64,000 bases of DNA from an uncultured Eggerthellaceae bacterium. GTDB taxonomy: Bacteria; Actinomycetota; Coriobacteriia; Coriobacteriales; Eggerthellaceae. Positions 9,623-18,664 of the stretch are shown piece by piece. The notes under the pieces were generated by a model. The model saw only the letters and a program-made list of their open reading frames with translations. It was not told where the DNA came from and made no database searches. Where the stretch lies: positions 206,725 to 270,724 of the forward strand of contig CAKTTY010000002.1 of assembly GCA_934617065.1 (NCBI GenBank). Direction: 5' to 3'. The translations under genes were made by a program, and so were the position numbers. The number at the start of each line of letters is the position of its first letter. The stretch's first letter is position 1.

Positions 9623-10651
9623 ATGGCAACCTACCAACATATATCCCACGGGTTCGAGCCCGTGTTCAATGAGCGTTCTACCGTACTGGTTTTGGGGTCG
9701 TTCCCCTCCGTGCTCTCTCGGAAGAACGATTTTTATTACGGCAACCCCCAGAATCGCTTTTGGCGTGTGCTTGCCGCCATTGCGAAGGAGCCTGCGCCTG
9801 AAACTATTTCCGAAAAGAAGGAAATGCTGCTTTCGTGTGGCATTGCGCTATGGGACGTTATCCAGGAATGCGACATCAAAGGATCGAGCGACGCTAGCAT
9901 CAAGAATGTGGTGCCCGCCCAAGTGGAGCTCATCACGCGCACGGCCCCTATCAAGCGTGTTATATGCAATGGCGCTACGGCGGGTCGCCTCTATAAAAAG
10001 TATCTACTATATAAAGTAGGGATCGAAGCAGAGGTGTTGCCTTCCACCAGCCCCGCAAATGCGGCGTGGGGTTTTGATCGCCTAAGTGAACGCTGGCTTG
10101 CGGCGCTTGATGGCGTGCAGCCTGCAACAGATGATGAAGTGGATTCGTTCGAGCGCGAACGGAAGAGTGCCAAGCGCGCGGGCAAGGGCGAAGTGGAATA
10201 TGCCCATGTGCGTATTCCAGCGCCCGATGCATCGAGCTATGCGGTGCATAAATCTATGCAGGGCAACAAGCGCAAAGACACCAAACCTGAGCTTCTGGTT
10301 CGACAGCGCCTTCGCGAAGCGGGCCTGGGCGGCTATCGTTTGCAATGGAAAGTTCCGGGACGCCCCGATGTGGCGTGGCCGGGGAAGAGGGTGGCGCTCT
10401 TTATTCACGGCTGCTATTGGCACCGCTGCCCGCATTGCAACCTTTCCCTTCCCAAGAAGAACACCGAATATTGGGTGGCAAAGTTCAACCGCAATCAAGA
10501 ACGTGATGCACAAAACGAAGCGGCGCTTATCGCCGATGGTTGGAAGGTGCATGTGATTTGGGAATGCGAGTTGAAGAAAGACAAGCGCGAGGAAACGTTC
10601 GCGAAGCTCCTGCCCGAACTTGCGCGCGAACTCAATAAGGAGCTTCGCTAA
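9623..10651 (+). CDS. DNA-deoxyinosine glycosylase fused to Vsr mismatch endonuclease
   Basis: A 342-residue two-domain repair protein. Residues 1-165 match the family 6 uracil-DNA-glycosylase superfamily (hypoxanthine-DNA glycosylase): GSFPS at 25-29, YYGNPQNRFW at 38-47 and the STSPAN loop at 141-146. Residues about 213-342 match very-short-patch-repair (Vsr) endonuclease: DTKPE at 219-223, PGRPDV at 245-250 with the likely catalytic Asp249, HGCYWHRC at 262-269 and the GW..HVIWECE ending. A charged linker joins them. No cytosine methyltransferase, the usual Vsr neighbour, is in the window. There is no Shine-Dalgarno; a TATACT at 9609-9614 suggests a leaderless message. Fused function is inferred. 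Confidence 0.9.
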   Translation: MATYQHISHGFEPVFNERSTVLVLGSFPSVLSRKNDFYYGNPQNRFWRVLAAIAKEPAPETISEKKEMLLSCGIALWDVIQECDIKGSSDASIKNVVPAQVELITRTAPIKRVICNGATAGRLYKKYLLYKVGIEAEVLPSTSPANAAWGFDRLSERWLAALDGVQPATDDEVDSFERERKSAKRAGKGEVEYAHVRIPAPDASSYAVHKSMQGNKRKDTKPELLVRQRLREAGLGGYRLQWKVPGRPDVAWPGKRVALFIHGCYWHRCPHCNLSLPKKNTEYWVAKFNRNQERDAQNEAALIADGWKVHVIWECELKKDKREETFAKLLPELARELNKELR

Positions 10652-10812
10652 GCATATTTGGGCATAAGGGTTTTTGTGTCTCTATTGCATGGCGGCATTG
10701 GGGCCTATGGTGAAATAGCGAGGTAGAAGAATTACCGTTTACTGCCAATTTCGGCTCAATTCGTGTCAGGTTGTGAATCTTTTGCGAATAGTTGCTTCAA
10801 TTCGATTATCTC

Positions 10813-10841
10813 TTGCGCATTACATAGGCAATCAGTATACT
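10813..10841 (+). promoter_or_regulatory. Promoter of the rplB-rpmD operon
   Basis: TTGCGC (10813-10818), 17 bases, then TATACT (10836-10841). Predicted start near 10848. It restarts the S10/spc cluster after the intervening genes. Confidence 0.75.
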
Positions 10842-10847
10842 TTTCGG

Positions 10848-10984
10848 TTGCGTCTGGCTGTTGATGGATACACCCGGACGCGTGGAAACTCGGAATCGCC
10901 GAGGGCTGTCTCCCAAAGGCCCCCATGGCGGTGATGGAGTCCACATAAGACCAAGGGTCCGAACCTGCAGTTCGAACCCGTAGA
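10848..10984 (+). promoter_or_regulatory. Structured leader upstream of rplB
   Basis: About 137 bases of untranslated leader. It contains a small hairpin CTCGG/CCGAG (around 10884-10900) and a larger imperfect 10-bp hairpin GGGTCCGAAC/GTTCGAACCC (about 10956-10980) ending just before the rplB Shine-Dalgarno AAGGAAG. The placement suggests control of rplB translation, possibly by a ribosomal protein. No known leader class was recognised. Confidence 0.45.
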
Positions 10985-10994
10985 AAGGAAGAAA

Positions 10995-11825
10995 ATGGGA
11001 GTAAAACAGTTCAAGCCCACGAGCCCTGGACGCCGCTTCCAGACTGTCTCGGACTTTGCTGAGATCACCAGCACTACGCCCGAGAAGTCCCTGTTGGCGC
11101 CCCTGCCCAAGAAGGCTGGCCGCAACAACAATGGCCGTATCACTACGCGTCATCAGGGTGGCGGCAACAAGCGTCGTTACCGCATCATCGACTTCAAGCG
11201 CAACAAGGACGGTATCCCCGCCAAGGTTGCCACGATCGAGTACGACCCCAACCGCAGTGCTCGCATCGCTCTTCTGCACTATGCAGACGGTGAAAAGCGC
11301 TACATCCTTCAGCCCAAGGGCCTCAAGGTTGGCGAAACGGTAGTATCCGGCGCTGATGCAGACATCAAGCCCGGCAACGCACTGCCCCTGTCCGCTATCC
11401 CCGTTGGTACGCTCATCCACGCAGTTGAGCTCCAGCCTGGTCGCGGTGCGGCAATCGCTCGTTCCGCTGGCACCAGCATTCAGCTGATGGGCAAGGAAGG
11501 CAAGTATGCAATCCTGCGTATGCCTTCTTCCGAAATGCGTCGCGTTCTCGTAACCTGCCGCGCAACCGTTGGCGAAGTTGGTAACGCCGAGCACGGCAAC
11601 ATCAAGATCGGCAAGGCTGGCCGTAACCGTTGGATGGGCATCCGCCCCAGCGTTCGCGGTACTGTAATGAACCCTGTCGACCATCCTCATGGTGGTGGCG
11701 AAGGCAAGAACAAGTCTTCTGGTCGTCATCCTGTTACTCCGTGGGGCGTGTCTACCAAGGGTCATCGCACTCGCAACCCCAAGAAGGCTTCGAGCCGCCT
11801 GATCATCCGCCGTCGCAAGAAGTAG
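10995..11825 (+). CDS. rplB: 50S ribosomal protein L2
   Basis: L2 is a core 23S-binding protein essential for subunit association and peptidyl transfer. The 276-residue product has the conserved [19 protein letters not shown] segment with the His near the active centre, the basic [11 protein letters not shown] region and the RRRKK tail. It begins the second half of the split S10 cluster and has its own promoter and hairpin-rich leader. AAGGAAG precedes the ATG. Confidence 0.97.
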   Translation: MGVKQFKPTSPGRRFQTVSDFAEITSTTPEKSLLAPLPKKAGRNNNGRITTRHQGGGNKRRYRIIDFKRNKDGIPAKVATIEYDPNRSARIALLHYADGEKRYILQPKGLKVGETVVSGADADIKPGNALPLSAIPVGTLIHAVELQPGRGAAIARSAGTSIQLMGKEGKYAILRMPSSEMRRVLVTCRATVGEVGNAEHGNIKIGKAGRNRWMGIRPSVRGTVMNPVDHPHGGGEGKNKSSGRHPVTPWGVSTKGHRTRNPKKASSRLIIRRRKK

Positions 11826-11849
11826 CGCCCGATCGCATAAGGAGAAACA

Positions 11850-12107
11850 TTGAGCAGAAGTTTGAAAAAAGGTCCCTTCGTGGAGCCTCGCCTTCTCGAT
11901 CGCGTTATTGCGATGAACGAAGCTGGCGACAAGAAGGTCATCAAGACGTGGTCGCGTTCTTCCACCATCTTCCCCGAGATGGTTGGTCACACCATCGCTG
12001 TGCATGATGGTCGCAAGCACGTGCCGGTTTACGTTACTGAATCCATGGTTGGCCACAAGCTGGGCGAGTTCGCACCTTCTCGCACCTTCCGCGGCCACGA
12101 CAAGTAA
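11850..12107 (+). CDS. rpsS: 30S ribosomal protein S19, TTG start
   Basis: S19 binds the 30S head near the A site with S13. The 85-residue product is normal from [15 protein letters not shown] onwards, with the conserved [15 protein letters not shown] and HNG-type ending [12 protein letters not shown]. The only start that gives the conserved N-terminus and fits the AAGGAG at 11839-11844 is TTG at 11850, so this gene uses a rare initiation codon. Confidence 0.94.
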   Translation: MSRSLKKGPFVEPRLLDRVIAMNEAGDKKVIKTWSRSSTIFPEMVGHTIAVHDGRKHVPVYVTESMVGHKLGEFAPSRTFRGHDK

Positions 12108-12121
12108 GGAAAGGGTGAAAC

Positions 12122-12463
12122 ATGGAAGCTAAAGCAATCGCTCGCTACGTACGCGTTTCGCCCCGCAAGGCACGCATCGTACTCGACCAGATTCGCGGCA
12201 AGAACGTTATTGCCGCTCAGGAAACCCTCCGCTTCACCAACCGCGCTGTTGCTGAGGTTGTAGAGAAGACCCTGAACTCCGCAGTTGCAAACGCTGCACA
12301 GAAGGGTGCCGCTAACCCCGAGAACCTCGTGGTTAAGGCATGCTTCGCCGACGAGGGCCCCACGCTGAAGCGTATCCGCCCCCGCGCAAAGGGCTCTGCT
12401 GCTCGCATTCGCAAGCGCACCAGCCACATCACCGTCATCGTAGCAACCCGAGAGGAGGCATAG
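12122..12463 (+). CDS. rplV: 50S ribosomal protein L22
   Basis: L22 lines the exit tunnel with L4. The 113-residue product has the family signature [18 protein letters not shown], the conserved [12 protein letters not shown] and the beta-hairpin region with [19 protein letters not shown], where macrolide-resistance changes map in other bacteria. Length and hairpin look wild-type. It sits between rpsS and rpsC, with a GGAAAGGG element before the ATG. Confidence 0.96.
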   Translation: MEAKAIARYVRVSPRKARIVLDQIRGKNVIAAQETLRFTNRAVAEVVEKTLNSAVANAAQKGAANPENLVVKACFADEGPTLKRIRPRAKGSAARIRKRTSHITVIVATREEA

Positions 12464-12464
12464 T

Positions 12465-13175
12465 ATGGGTCAGAAAGTAAGCCCCACCGGTTTCCGTCTC
12501 GGCGTAACCGAGGATTGGCGTAGCCGCTGGTATTCCGACAAGGACTATGCGAAGAACCTTGAGAACGACCTCGCTATTCGTTCTTACCTTGACAAGCAGC
12601 TCGCCCATGCAGCTGTCTCCCGCGTAGAGATCGAGCGCGCTGGTGACAAGATCAAGGTCATCATCACCACGTCTCGCCCCGGCGTTGTAATCGGCAAGAA
12701 GGGCGCAGAGGTTGACGCACTTCGCAAGAAGCTCAACCAGATCGCCAACGGCCCGGTTTCCGTTGAGGTTGTAGAGGTTAAGCGTCCTGAACTCGACGCA
12801 AGCCTCATCGCTCAGTCCGTTGCTGAGCAGCTTGAAAACCGCGTTGCATTCCGTCGTGCAATGCGCAAGGCCGTTCAGTCTGCCCGCAAGAGCGGCGCAA
12901 AGGGTATCCGTATCCAGTGCGCTGGTCGTCTGGGTGGCGCTGAAATGAGCCGCCGCGAGTGGTATCGCGAAGGTCGCGTGCCGCTGCACACCCTTCGTGC
13001 GAAGATCGACTATGGCTTCGCTACCGCTGCAACCACCATGGGTTCCATTGGTATCCAGGTTTGGGTGTACCACGGTGAAGTTCTGCCTGGCCAGAAGGCT
13101 CCGCAGCCCGCACTCGAGGGTTCTTCCCGTCCTAACCGTTCCCGTCGCCGCAATAACGATAGGGGTGATAAGTAA
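12465..13175 (+). CDS. rpsC: 30S ribosomal protein S3
   Basis: S3 forms part of the mRNA entry tunnel and has helicase-like activity with S4 and S5. The 236-residue product shows the N-terminal [13 protein letters not shown], the KH domain with [13 protein letters not shown], and the C-terminal domain [27 protein letters not shown] basic Ser/Arg-rich tail ends the protein. The stop codon overlaps the rplP start by one base. Confidence 0.97.
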   Translation: MGQKVSPTGFRLGVTEDWRSRWYSDKDYAKNLENDLAIRSYLDKQLAHAAVSRVEIERAGDKIKVIITTSRPGVVIGKKGAEVDALRKKLNQIANGPVSVEVVEVKRPELDASLIAQSVAEQLENRVAFRRAMRKAVQSARKSGAKGIRIQCAGRLGGAEMSRREWYREGRVPLHTLRAKIDYGFATAATTMGSIGIQVWVYHGEVLPGQKAPQPALEGSSRPNRSRRRNNDRGDK

Positions 13176-13597
13176 TGTTGGTACCTAAGCGCGTCAAGCA
13201 TCGTAAGGTGCAGCGTGGTTCTATGAAGGGTAACGCCAAGGGTGGCACCACTTTGAACCACGGCACTTGGGGCATTCAGGCCCTGGACCGTCATTGGATC
13301 ACCAACCGCCAGATCGAGGCTGCACGTATCGCAATGACTCGTCGCATGAACCGTACTGGTAATGTTTGGATCACGATCTTCCCCGATAAGCCCATCACGC
13401 AGAAGCCTGCTGAAACTCGAATGGGTAAGGGTAAGGGTAACCCTGAGGGTTGGGTAGCTGTAGTAAAGCCCGGCCGCATCATGTTCGAGATCGATGGTGT
13501 TGACGAAGCAACCGCTAAGGATGCTCTCCGTCTGGCTATCGACAAGTTGCCCATCAAGTGCAAGATCGTAAAGCGTGAGGCAGAAGGGCAGGAGTAA
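13175..13597 (+). CDS. rplP: 50S ribosomal protein L16
   Basis: L16 helps position tRNA at the A site of the large subunit. The 140-residue product contains the [17 protein letters not shown] start, the conserved [19 protein letters not shown] and the [18 protein letters not shown] loop. Start and stop abut both neighbours (TAATG with rpsC, TAAATG with rpmC), indicating coupled translation. Confidence 0.97.
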   Translation: MLVPKRVKHRKVQRGSMKGNAKGGTTLNHGTWGIQALDRHWITNRQIEAARIAMTRRMNRTGNVWITIFPDKPITQKPAETRMGKGKGNPEGWVAVVKPGRIMFEIDGVDEATAKDALRLAIDKLPIKCKIVKREAEGQE

Positions 13598-13801
13598 ATG
13601 AAAGCAGCAGAGATCCAGAAACTTTCGGGTGAAGATCTGCAGGCTAAACTGAAGGAGGCTCGTGCAGAGCTCTTCAACCTGCGCTTCCAGATGGCTACCG
13701 GCCAGCTCGACAACACCGCTCGCATCAAGCAGGTCAAGAAGGACATCGCCCGCATCCAGACCGAGATGCGCGACCGTGAACTCAAGGCCGCTCAGGCTTA
13801 G
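13598..13801 (+). CDS. rpmC: 50S ribosomal protein L29
   Basis: L29 sits beside L23 at the tunnel exit. The small 67-residue helical protein has the expected [19 protein letters not shown] start and [19 protein letters not shown] signature. The ATG directly follows the rplP stop. A short C-terminal Lys/Ala extension is within the family range. Confidence 0.95.
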   Translation: MKAAEIQKLSGEDLQAKLKEARAELFNLRFQMATGQLDNTARIKQVKKDIARIQTEMRDRELKAAQA

Positions 13802-13827
13802 GGTGCAGCTAGGAAGGTTTGAACAAT

Positions 13828-14088
13828 ATGAGTGAAGAACGTAACTCTCGTAAGGTTCGCCAGGGTGTTGTAGTAAGCATCTCCGGCGACAAGACCTGCG
13901 TCGTGCAAGTTCACGAGCGCAAGCCCCATCCTGTATATGGCAAGATGGTTAACTCCACCAAGAAGCTTCACGCTCATGACGAGAACAACGAAGCTGGTGT
14001 AGGCGACACCGTAACGATTATGGAAACCCGCCCGCTTTCTAAGATGAAGCGCTGGCGCCTTCTCGACATCGTCGAGAAGGCTAAGTAG
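13828..14088 (+). CDS. rpsQ: 30S ribosomal protein S17
   Basis: S17 is a primary 16S-binding OB-fold protein. The 86-residue product carries [38 protein letters not shown] and the [20 protein letters not shown] ending. I chose ATG at 13828. An in-frame TTG at 13819 begins only one base after the Shine-Dalgarno AGGAAGG (13811-13817), while the ATG has workable spacing. Confidence 0.95.
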   Translation: MSEERNSRKVRQGVVVSISGDKTCVVQVHERKPHPVYGKMVNSTKKLHAHDENNEAGVGDTVTIMETRPLSKMKRWRLLDIVEKAK

Positions 14089-14126
14089 GCACTTGCTTAC
14101 TTAGAAGCATCGAAAGGGATAAGCAC

Positions 14127-14495
14127 ATGATTCAAATGCAGAGCATGCTCGCCGTTGCTGACAACTCCGGCGCTCGCAAGGTGCAGTGCATCAAGGTCCT
14201 GGGCGGCTCCAAGCGCCGTTACGCGGGCCTCGGCGATGTCATCGTTTGCAGCGTTAAGGAAGCAATGCCCAACGGCAACGTTAAGAAGGGCGAAGTCGTC
14301 CGCTGTGTCGTGGTGCGCGTTAAGAAGGAAGTTCGTCGTACTGACGGCAGCTACATCAAGTTCGACCAGAATGCTTGCGTTCTGATCGACAACAACGGCG
14401 CTCCCCGCGGTACGCGTATCTTCGGTCCTGTTGCACGCGAACTTCGTGACAAGAAGTACATGAAGATCGTGTCCCTGGCACCGGAAACGCTGTAG
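14127..14495 (+). CDS. rplN: 50S ribosomal protein L14
   Basis: L14 lies at the subunit interface and contacts L19. The 122-residue product matches the family end to end: [21 protein letters not shown], the [20 protein letters not shown] loop and the [15 protein letters not shown] ending. A GAAAGGG element precedes the ATG. Confidence 0.97.
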   Translation: MIQMQSMLAVADNSGARKVQCIKVLGGSKRRYAGLGDVIVCSVKEAMPNGNVKKGEVVRCVVVRVKKEVRRTDGSYIKFDQNACVLIDNNGAPRGTRIFGPVARELRDKKYMKIVSLAPETL

Positions 14496-14506
14496 GAGGA
14501 ACATCC

Positions 14507-14824
14507 ATGGCAAAGATGAACATCAAAAAGGGTGACAAGGTCAAGGTTCTCGCTGGTAAGGATAAGGGTGCTGAAGGCATCGTAATCGCTTCCAACCCCT
14601 CGGCTCAGCGCGTCACCGTTGAAAAGGTCAACATGATGAAGAAGGCAATGCGCCCGACTCAGGCAAACCCTGAAGGCGGCATTGCTACCGTTGAGGCTCC
14701 CATCCATGTCTCCAACGTTATGCTGATCTGCCCCTCCTGCAAGGAGGCAACTCGCGTCAACATCAAACGTGAAGATGGTAAAAAAGTTCGCGTTTGCAAG
14801 CATTGTGGCGCAGATATCGACTAA
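14507..14824 (+). CDS. rplX: 50S ribosomal protein L24, zinc-type C-terminus
   Basis: L24 initiates 50S assembly. The 105-residue protein has the KOW motif KKGDKVKVLAGKDKGAEG and the TVEAPIHVSNVMLI segment. The C-terminus carries two CxxC pairs (Cys75/78 and Cys97/100), so this is the cysteine-bearing variant, expected to bind zinc. GGAGG precedes the ATG. Confidence 0.96.
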   Translation: MAKMNIKKGDKVKVLAGKDKGAEGIVIASNPSAQRVTVEKVNMMKKAMRPTQANPEGGIATVEAPIHVSNVMLICPSCKEATRVNIKREDGKKVRVCKHCGADID

Positions 14825-14847
14825 AATATTTAGCCGTGCTTTTATGA

Positions 14848-14866
14848 CCCCCGCGTAATGCGGGGG
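14848..14866 (+). repeat. GC-rich hairpin between rplX and rplE
   Basis: A 7-bp stem CCCCCGC/GCGGGGG with a GTAAT loop. No T-run follows, so it is not a standard terminator; an RNA-processing or attenuation point within the operon is possible. Confidence 0.6.
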
Positions 14867-14919
14867 ACGCAAGGTCGGAAATCTTGCGTTTAATTCATCG
14901 AGAAAGGTTTTTTAGGACA

Positions 14920-15471
14920 ATGGCTACTCCTCGTCTGAAGGAAAAGTATGTAAACGAAGTACGCGACCAGCTTTTCAAGGAGCTCGGTCTCGCTAATGTT
15001 AATCAGATCCCTCGCCTTGAGAAGATCGTTATTAACATGGGTGTAGGTCGTGCCGCTGGCGACAAGAAGCTTCTTGACGGCGCAATCGCCGACCTGCGTA
15101 CCATCACCGGTCAGCAGCCTATGGTTACCCGCGCTAAGAAGTCCATCGCAGGCTTCCATCTGCGTGAGGGCCAGGCAATTGGTTGCAAGGTTACCCTTCG
15201 CGGTGACCGCATGTGGGAGTTCTTCGACCGCTTGATGTCCACTGCGCTTCCTCGCGTACGTGACTTCCGTGGTTGCAACCCCAACAGCTTCGACGGTCGA
15301 GGCAACTACACCATGGGCCTCACCGAGCAGCTTATCTTCCCCGAGATCGAGTACGACAAGATCGATCGCACTCGTGGTATGGACATCACGTTCGTAACCA
15401 CGGCTGAAAACAATGAAGGCGCCAAGGCACTTATGGATGCCATGGGCTTCCCGTTCAAAAAGGAAAACTAA
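14920..15471 (+). CDS. rplE: 50S ribosomal protein L5
   Basis: L5 binds 5S rRNA and forms an inter-subunit bridge. The 183-residue product begins [18 protein letters not shown] and has [17 protein letters not shown], the [18 protein letters not shown] segment and the [19 protein letters not shown] signature. The frame is open further upstream (TTG at 14884), but the conserved N-terminus begins at the ATG at 14920. The Shine-Dalgarno AGAAAGG is somewhat distant. Confidence 0.95.
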   Translation: MATPRLKEKYVNEVRDQLFKELGLANVNQIPRLEKIVINMGVGRAAGDKKLLDGAIADLRTITGQQPMVTRAKKSIAGFHLREGQAIGCKVTLRGDRMWEFFDRLMSTALPRVRDFRGCNPNSFDGRGNYTMGLTEQLIFPEIEYDKIDRTRGMDITFVTTAENNEGAKALMDAMGFPFKKEN

Positions 15472-15513
15472 CTTCTCGTTAAGAGAATTGGTTATAGGAA
15501 AGAAGGATTTTGA

Positions 15514-15699
15514 ATGGCTAAGAAATCGATGATCGCCAAGTCCAAGCGAGAACCGAAGTTCTCGACGCGTCAGCACAATCGCTGTGCTCGCTGTGGTCGC
15601 CCCCGTGCGTACTACCGCAAGTTCGGTCTGTGCCGCGTCTGCCTTCGCGAGCTCGCTAACAAAGGCGAACTGCCCGGCGTGACCAAGGCTTCCTGGTAG
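15514..15699 (+). CDS. rpsN: 30S ribosomal protein S14, zinc-binding type Z
   Basis: S14 assembles into the 30S head. This is the short form of 61 residues with a zinc ribbon, CARC at 24-27 and CRVC at 40-43, typical of Gram-positive bacteria. The [18 protein letters not shown] ending is diagnostic. It lies in the standard place between rplE and rpsH. Confidence 0.97.
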   Translation: MAKKSMIAKSKREPKFSTRQHNRCARCGRPRAYYRKFGLCRVCLRELANKGELPGVTKASW

Positions 15700-15810
15700 G
15701 AACCTTATCAACCCAGTCACGTTGTTGAGTGCCGTTAGTCAAGGCGCATACATCATGGGTGCATGCGAACCGGCTTTTCGGCTCATCATGAACAAAGGAG
15801 AAACACAACA

Positions 15811-16209
15811 ATGAGCATGAACGATCCTATTGCAGATATGCTTACGCGTGTGCGTAACGCAAACTCTGCTGGCAAGCAGACGGTTTCCATGCCGTCCAGC
15901 AAGAAGCTTGTCGAAATCGCCCGCATCATGCAGGAAGAGGGCTACATCAACGGCTTCGAAATTGAGCCGGCTCAGCCCCGCGACGTTCTGACCATCACCC
16001 TCAAGTACGGTGAGAAGAAGGCTCGCACCATTCGCGGCATCAAGCGCATCTCCAAGCCTGGTCTGCGCATTTATGCTGGCAAGGACGAGCTTCCTCGCGT
16101 TCTCGGTGGTCTTGGTACTGCTGTTATTTCGACGAGCAAGGGCGTTATGACCGACCGCGACGCACGCAAGGAAGGCGTCGGCGGCGAAGTCATGGCGTAC
16201 ATCTGGTAG
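15811..16209 (+). CDS. rpsH: 30S ribosomal protein S8
   Basis: S8 binds the central domain of 16S rRNA, and in E. coli it represses the spc operon at rplE mRNA. The 132-residue product begins [17 protein letters not shown] and ends with the signature [21 protein letters not shown]. The frame extends upstream to 15763, but AAAGGAG at 15794-15800 and the conserved start support ATG 15811. Confidence 0.96.
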   Translation: MSMNDPIADMLTRVRNANSAGKQTVSMPSSKKLVEIARIMQEEGYINGFEIEPAQPRDVLTITLKYGEKKARTIRGIKRISKPGLRIYAGKDELPRVLGGLGTAVISTSKGVMTDRDARKEGVGGEVMAYIW

Positions 16210-16225
16210 GAAGGAAGGAGCACAA

Positions 16226-16768
16226 ATGTCTCGTATTGGTAAGATCCCTGTTGCTATTCCTTCTGGCGTTGAGGTTAAGGTTGACGGCCATGTTGTTACC
16301 GTAAAGGGCAGCAAGGGCGAACTTACTCGTGAATTCAACCCCATGATGACCATCAAGGTTGAGGGCGAAGAAGTTATTGTTGAGCGTCCCGACGATTCCC
16401 GTCAGGCAAAGAGCCTTCATGGCCTTACGCGCACCCTTATCCACAACATGGTAGAGGGCGTTCATGACGGTTACTCCAAGAAGCTCGAGCTCGTAGGCGT
16501 TGGCTATCGTGCAGCGCTCAAGGGTTCTGATCTGGAGATCCAGCTCGGTTACTCTCATCCGGTTATCGTTAAGGCTCCTGAAAACATTACCTTCGAAGTT
16601 CCTAGCCAGACCGAGATTATCGTAAAGGGCATCAGCAAGGAACAGGTCGGCCAGGTTGCTGCCGACATCCGCGCATGGCGTAAGCCTGAGCCTTACAAGG
16701 GCAAGGGTGTTCGCTATGAAGGCGAGTATGTCCGTCGTAAGCTCGGCAAGGCCGCAAAGTCTGAGTAG
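16226..16768 (+). CDS. rplF: 50S ribosomal protein L6
   Basis: L6 sits near the sarcin-ricin loop and the GTPase centre. The 180-residue product has [16 protein letters not shown], the tandem fold and the C-terminal signature [20 protein letters not shown] strong GGAAGGAG precedes the ATG. It is in normal spc order. Confidence 0.97.
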   Translation: MSRIGKIPVAIPSGVEVKVDGHVVTVKGSKGELTREFNPMMTIKVEGEEVIVERPDDSRQAKSLHGLTRTLIHNMVEGVHDGYSKKLELVGVGYRAALKGSDLEIQLGYSHPVIVKAPENITFEVPSQTEIIVKGISKEQVGQVAADIRAWRKPEPYKGKGVRYEGEYVRRKLGKAAKSE

Positions 16769-16803
16769 TAGCTCAGTAGCGAAGTATTGAAGGGAATCTA
16801 CTT

Positions 16804-17172
16804 ATGAAGAAGCTTCAAAAGAAACAGGCTGGGCTGCGCCGTCGTCACACTCGTGTTCGTGGCAAGATCTCTGGTACGGCTGCCCGTCCGCGTTTGTGCA
16901 TTACGCGTTCTAACTCGAACATGTATGCTCAGGTTATCGACGACGTTGCCGGTAAGACCATTTGTGGTGTTTCCACCCTCGGTCCCGAGTTCAAGGCAAC
17001 CGAGAAGAGCGGTGCTACCGTAGATGGCGCTGCAGCTCTCGGTCTGATCATCGGTAAGAAAGCACAGGAAAACGGTGTTACCGAGGTTGTATTCGACCGC
17101 GGTGGCAATCTGTATCACGGTCGCATCAAGGCAGTTGCCGATGGTGCCCGCGAAGCAGGCCTGAAGTTCTAA
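16804..17172 (+). CDS. rplR: 50S ribosomal protein L18
   Basis: L18 binds 5S rRNA with L5 and L25. The 122-residue product shows the basic N-terminus, the [20 protein letters not shown] region and the ending [24 protein letters not shown]. Normal length and order. Confidence 0.97.
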   Translation: MKKLQKKQAGLRRRHTRVRGKISGTAARPRLCITRSNSNMYAQVIDDVAGKTICGVSTLGPEFKATEKSGATVDGAAALGLIIGKKAQENGVTEVVFDRGGNLYHGRIKAVADGAREAGLKF

Positions 17173-17188
17173 GAGAGGGTTAAGGTCT

Positions 17189-17713
17189 ATGGCTCGTAAG
17201 CAAGAAAACCAGGCAGGCGTTCCCGAACTTCAGGAACGCGTCGTCTATATCAATCGCGTCTCCAAGGTTGTCAAGGGTGGTCGTCGTTTTGCACTCACCG
17301 CTCTGGTAGTTGTTGGTGACGGCAAGGGTCGCGTGGGCATCGGCATGGGCAAGTCCCAGGAAGTTCCCACCGCCATCAAGAAGGGCGTAGAGGATGCGAA
17401 GAAGAACATGTTCTCCATTCCTCTGACCGAGGCTGGCACGCTTCCTCACGACATCATCGGTGAGTATGGCGCTGGTCGCGTTCTCCTTAAGCCCGCTACT
17501 CCTGGTACCGGCGTTATCGCTGGCGGCGCAGCTCGTGCCGTTCTCGAACTCGCTGGTGTAAAGGATGTTTTCGCTAAGTCCCTCGGCACTGACAACGTTC
17601 TTAACATTGTTAAGGCTGTTGCTGAAGGTCTTAAGGAAATGCAGAGCCCCGAGGCAGTTTCTGCTCGCCGCGGTATCTCTGTAGCTAAGATTTATGGCTG
17701 GAAGGAGAACTAG
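17189..17713 (+). CDS. rpsE: 30S ribosomal protein S5
   Basis: S5 shapes the mRNA entry site and decoding fidelity. The 174-residue product has [20 protein letters not shown], the [20 protein letters not shown] signature and the [15 protein letters not shown] segment. It is followed at once by rpmD. Confidence 0.97.
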   Translation: MARKQENQAGVPELQERVVYINRVSKVVKGGRRFALTALVVVGDGKGRVGIGMGKSQEVPTAIKKGVEDAKKNMFSIPLTEAGTLPHDIIGEYGAGRVLLKPATPGTGVIAGGAARAVLELAGVKDVFAKSLGTDNVLNIVKAVAEGLKEMQSPEAVSARRGISVAKIYGWKEN

Positions 17714-17715
17714 TA

Positions 17716-17904
17716 ATGGCTGACGCAAAGAAACTGCGCATCACCCAGGTAAAGAGCTCCATCGGCTACAAGTACGATCAGGGTCGCACCCTGAAGGCTC
17801 TTGGTCTTGGTAAGATCGGTCGCACGGTTGAGCAGGTAGACAATCCTGGCGTTCGTGGCATGATCTTCAAGGTTCAGCACCTCGTAGAGGTTGAAGAACT
17901 GTAA
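17716..17904 (+). CDS. rpmD: 50S ribosomal protein L30
   Basis: Small peripheral 50S protein of 62 residues with the signature [16 protein letters not shown] and [14 protein letters not shown]. The start is two bases after the rpsE stop. It is the last gene before a terminator that cuts the spc cluster before rplO. Confidence 0.96.
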   Translation: MADAKKLRITQVKSSIGYKYDQGRTLKALGLGKIGRTVEQVDNPGVRGMIFKVQHLVEVEEL

Positions 17905-17912
17905 ATGCTTAA

Positions 17913-17938
17913 AGCCCCGCTCATTGAGCGGGGCTTTT
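17913..17938 (+). terminator. Terminator after rpmD
   Basis: A 10-bp stem AGCCCCGCTC/GAGCGGGGCT with an ATT loop and four T residues, ending the rplB-rpmD transcript. Confidence 0.9.
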
Positions 17939-18114
17939 CTATTCTCATAATGGGCATTATGCGGATCGAAGTGCAGTGCAAGAAAAAGCCTGAAAGAATA
18001 TCGTTTTAGGTCTAGTACGGTTACTGCATCCGTGGAGCATTTGATTCAATTGTTGAACTTATGATGGGCTGTATCTAACTTATTGAGTTCTGCCCCGCAT
18101 TTGATTTCAACCTA

Positions 18115-18214
18115 TGGCATAATGATCTAGTTTGTAAGTTCGTCGGCGGCGAGCTGCCGACCTCTATTCCAATCGGTGGGGTAGAGACAGCGTAAAAAAG
18201 GAGAAAAAGAAAAC
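18115..18214 (+). promoter_or_regulatory. Promoter and leader of rplO-secY
   Basis: An extended -10, TGgCATAAT (18115-18123), without a good -35, lies in a 310-base gap. The leader contains a hairpin GTCGGC/GCCGAC near 18143-18162 and ends with AAGGAG before rplO. The stretch 17939-18114 holds nothing else recognisable. Confidence 0.5.
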
Positions 18215-18664
18215 ATGGAACTTAAGGATCTGAAGCCCGCTGAGGGTTCTCGTCACAGCCGCAAGCGCGTAGGTCGCGGTCCCGCATCTGGTACCGGCAA
18301 GACCGCTGGTCGTGGTCTGAACGGTCAGAAGTCTCGTTCTGGCGGCGCTAAGGGTAACGGCTTCGAAGGTGGTCAGACTCCTCTGGCTCGTCGTCTTCCT
18401 AAGCTCCCTGGCTTCCGCAACATCAACCATGTTGAGTACCTTCCCGTTAACGTTAGCCGTATCGAGAAGTACTACGAAGCTGGCGAAGTGGTAGACGGTG
18501 AATCCCTTGTAGCTAAGGGCATCATCAAGCACTCCACCGATCTTGTTAAGGTTCTGGGCGACGGCGAAATCACCAAGGCTGTAACCGTTAAGGTTGACAA
18601 GGTTTCCGCTTCCGCAAAGGCTAAGATCGAGGCAGCTGGCGGAAAGGTCGAAGAGCCTTGCTAA
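18215..18664 (+). CDS. rplO: 50S ribosomal protein L15
   Basis: L15 is a late 50S assembly protein. The 149-residue product has the Gly/Arg-rich N-terminus [19 protein letters not shown], the [21 protein letters not shown] signature, and a C-terminus ending GGKVEEPC. The last seven bases overlap the secY start, so secY is translationally coupled. It is transcribed from its own promoter. Confidence 0.96.
   Translation: MELKDLKPAEGSRHSRKRVGRGPASGTGKTAGRGLNGQKSRSGGAKGNGFEGGQTPLARRLPKLPGFRNINHVEYLPVNVSRIEKYYEAGEVVDGESLVAKGIIKHSTDLVKVLGDGEITKAVTVKVDKVSASAKAKIEAAGGKVEEPC

Noticed and set aside
7757..10806. CAATTCGAT shared by intergenic sites at 7757, 7816 and 10798
   Set aside because: The same string also occurs inside the DUF4013 coding region near 60573, so it is not specific enough to call an operator.
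14848..14866. Terminator between rplX and rplE
   Set aside because: The hairpin is strong but no T-run follows and the operon clearly continues.
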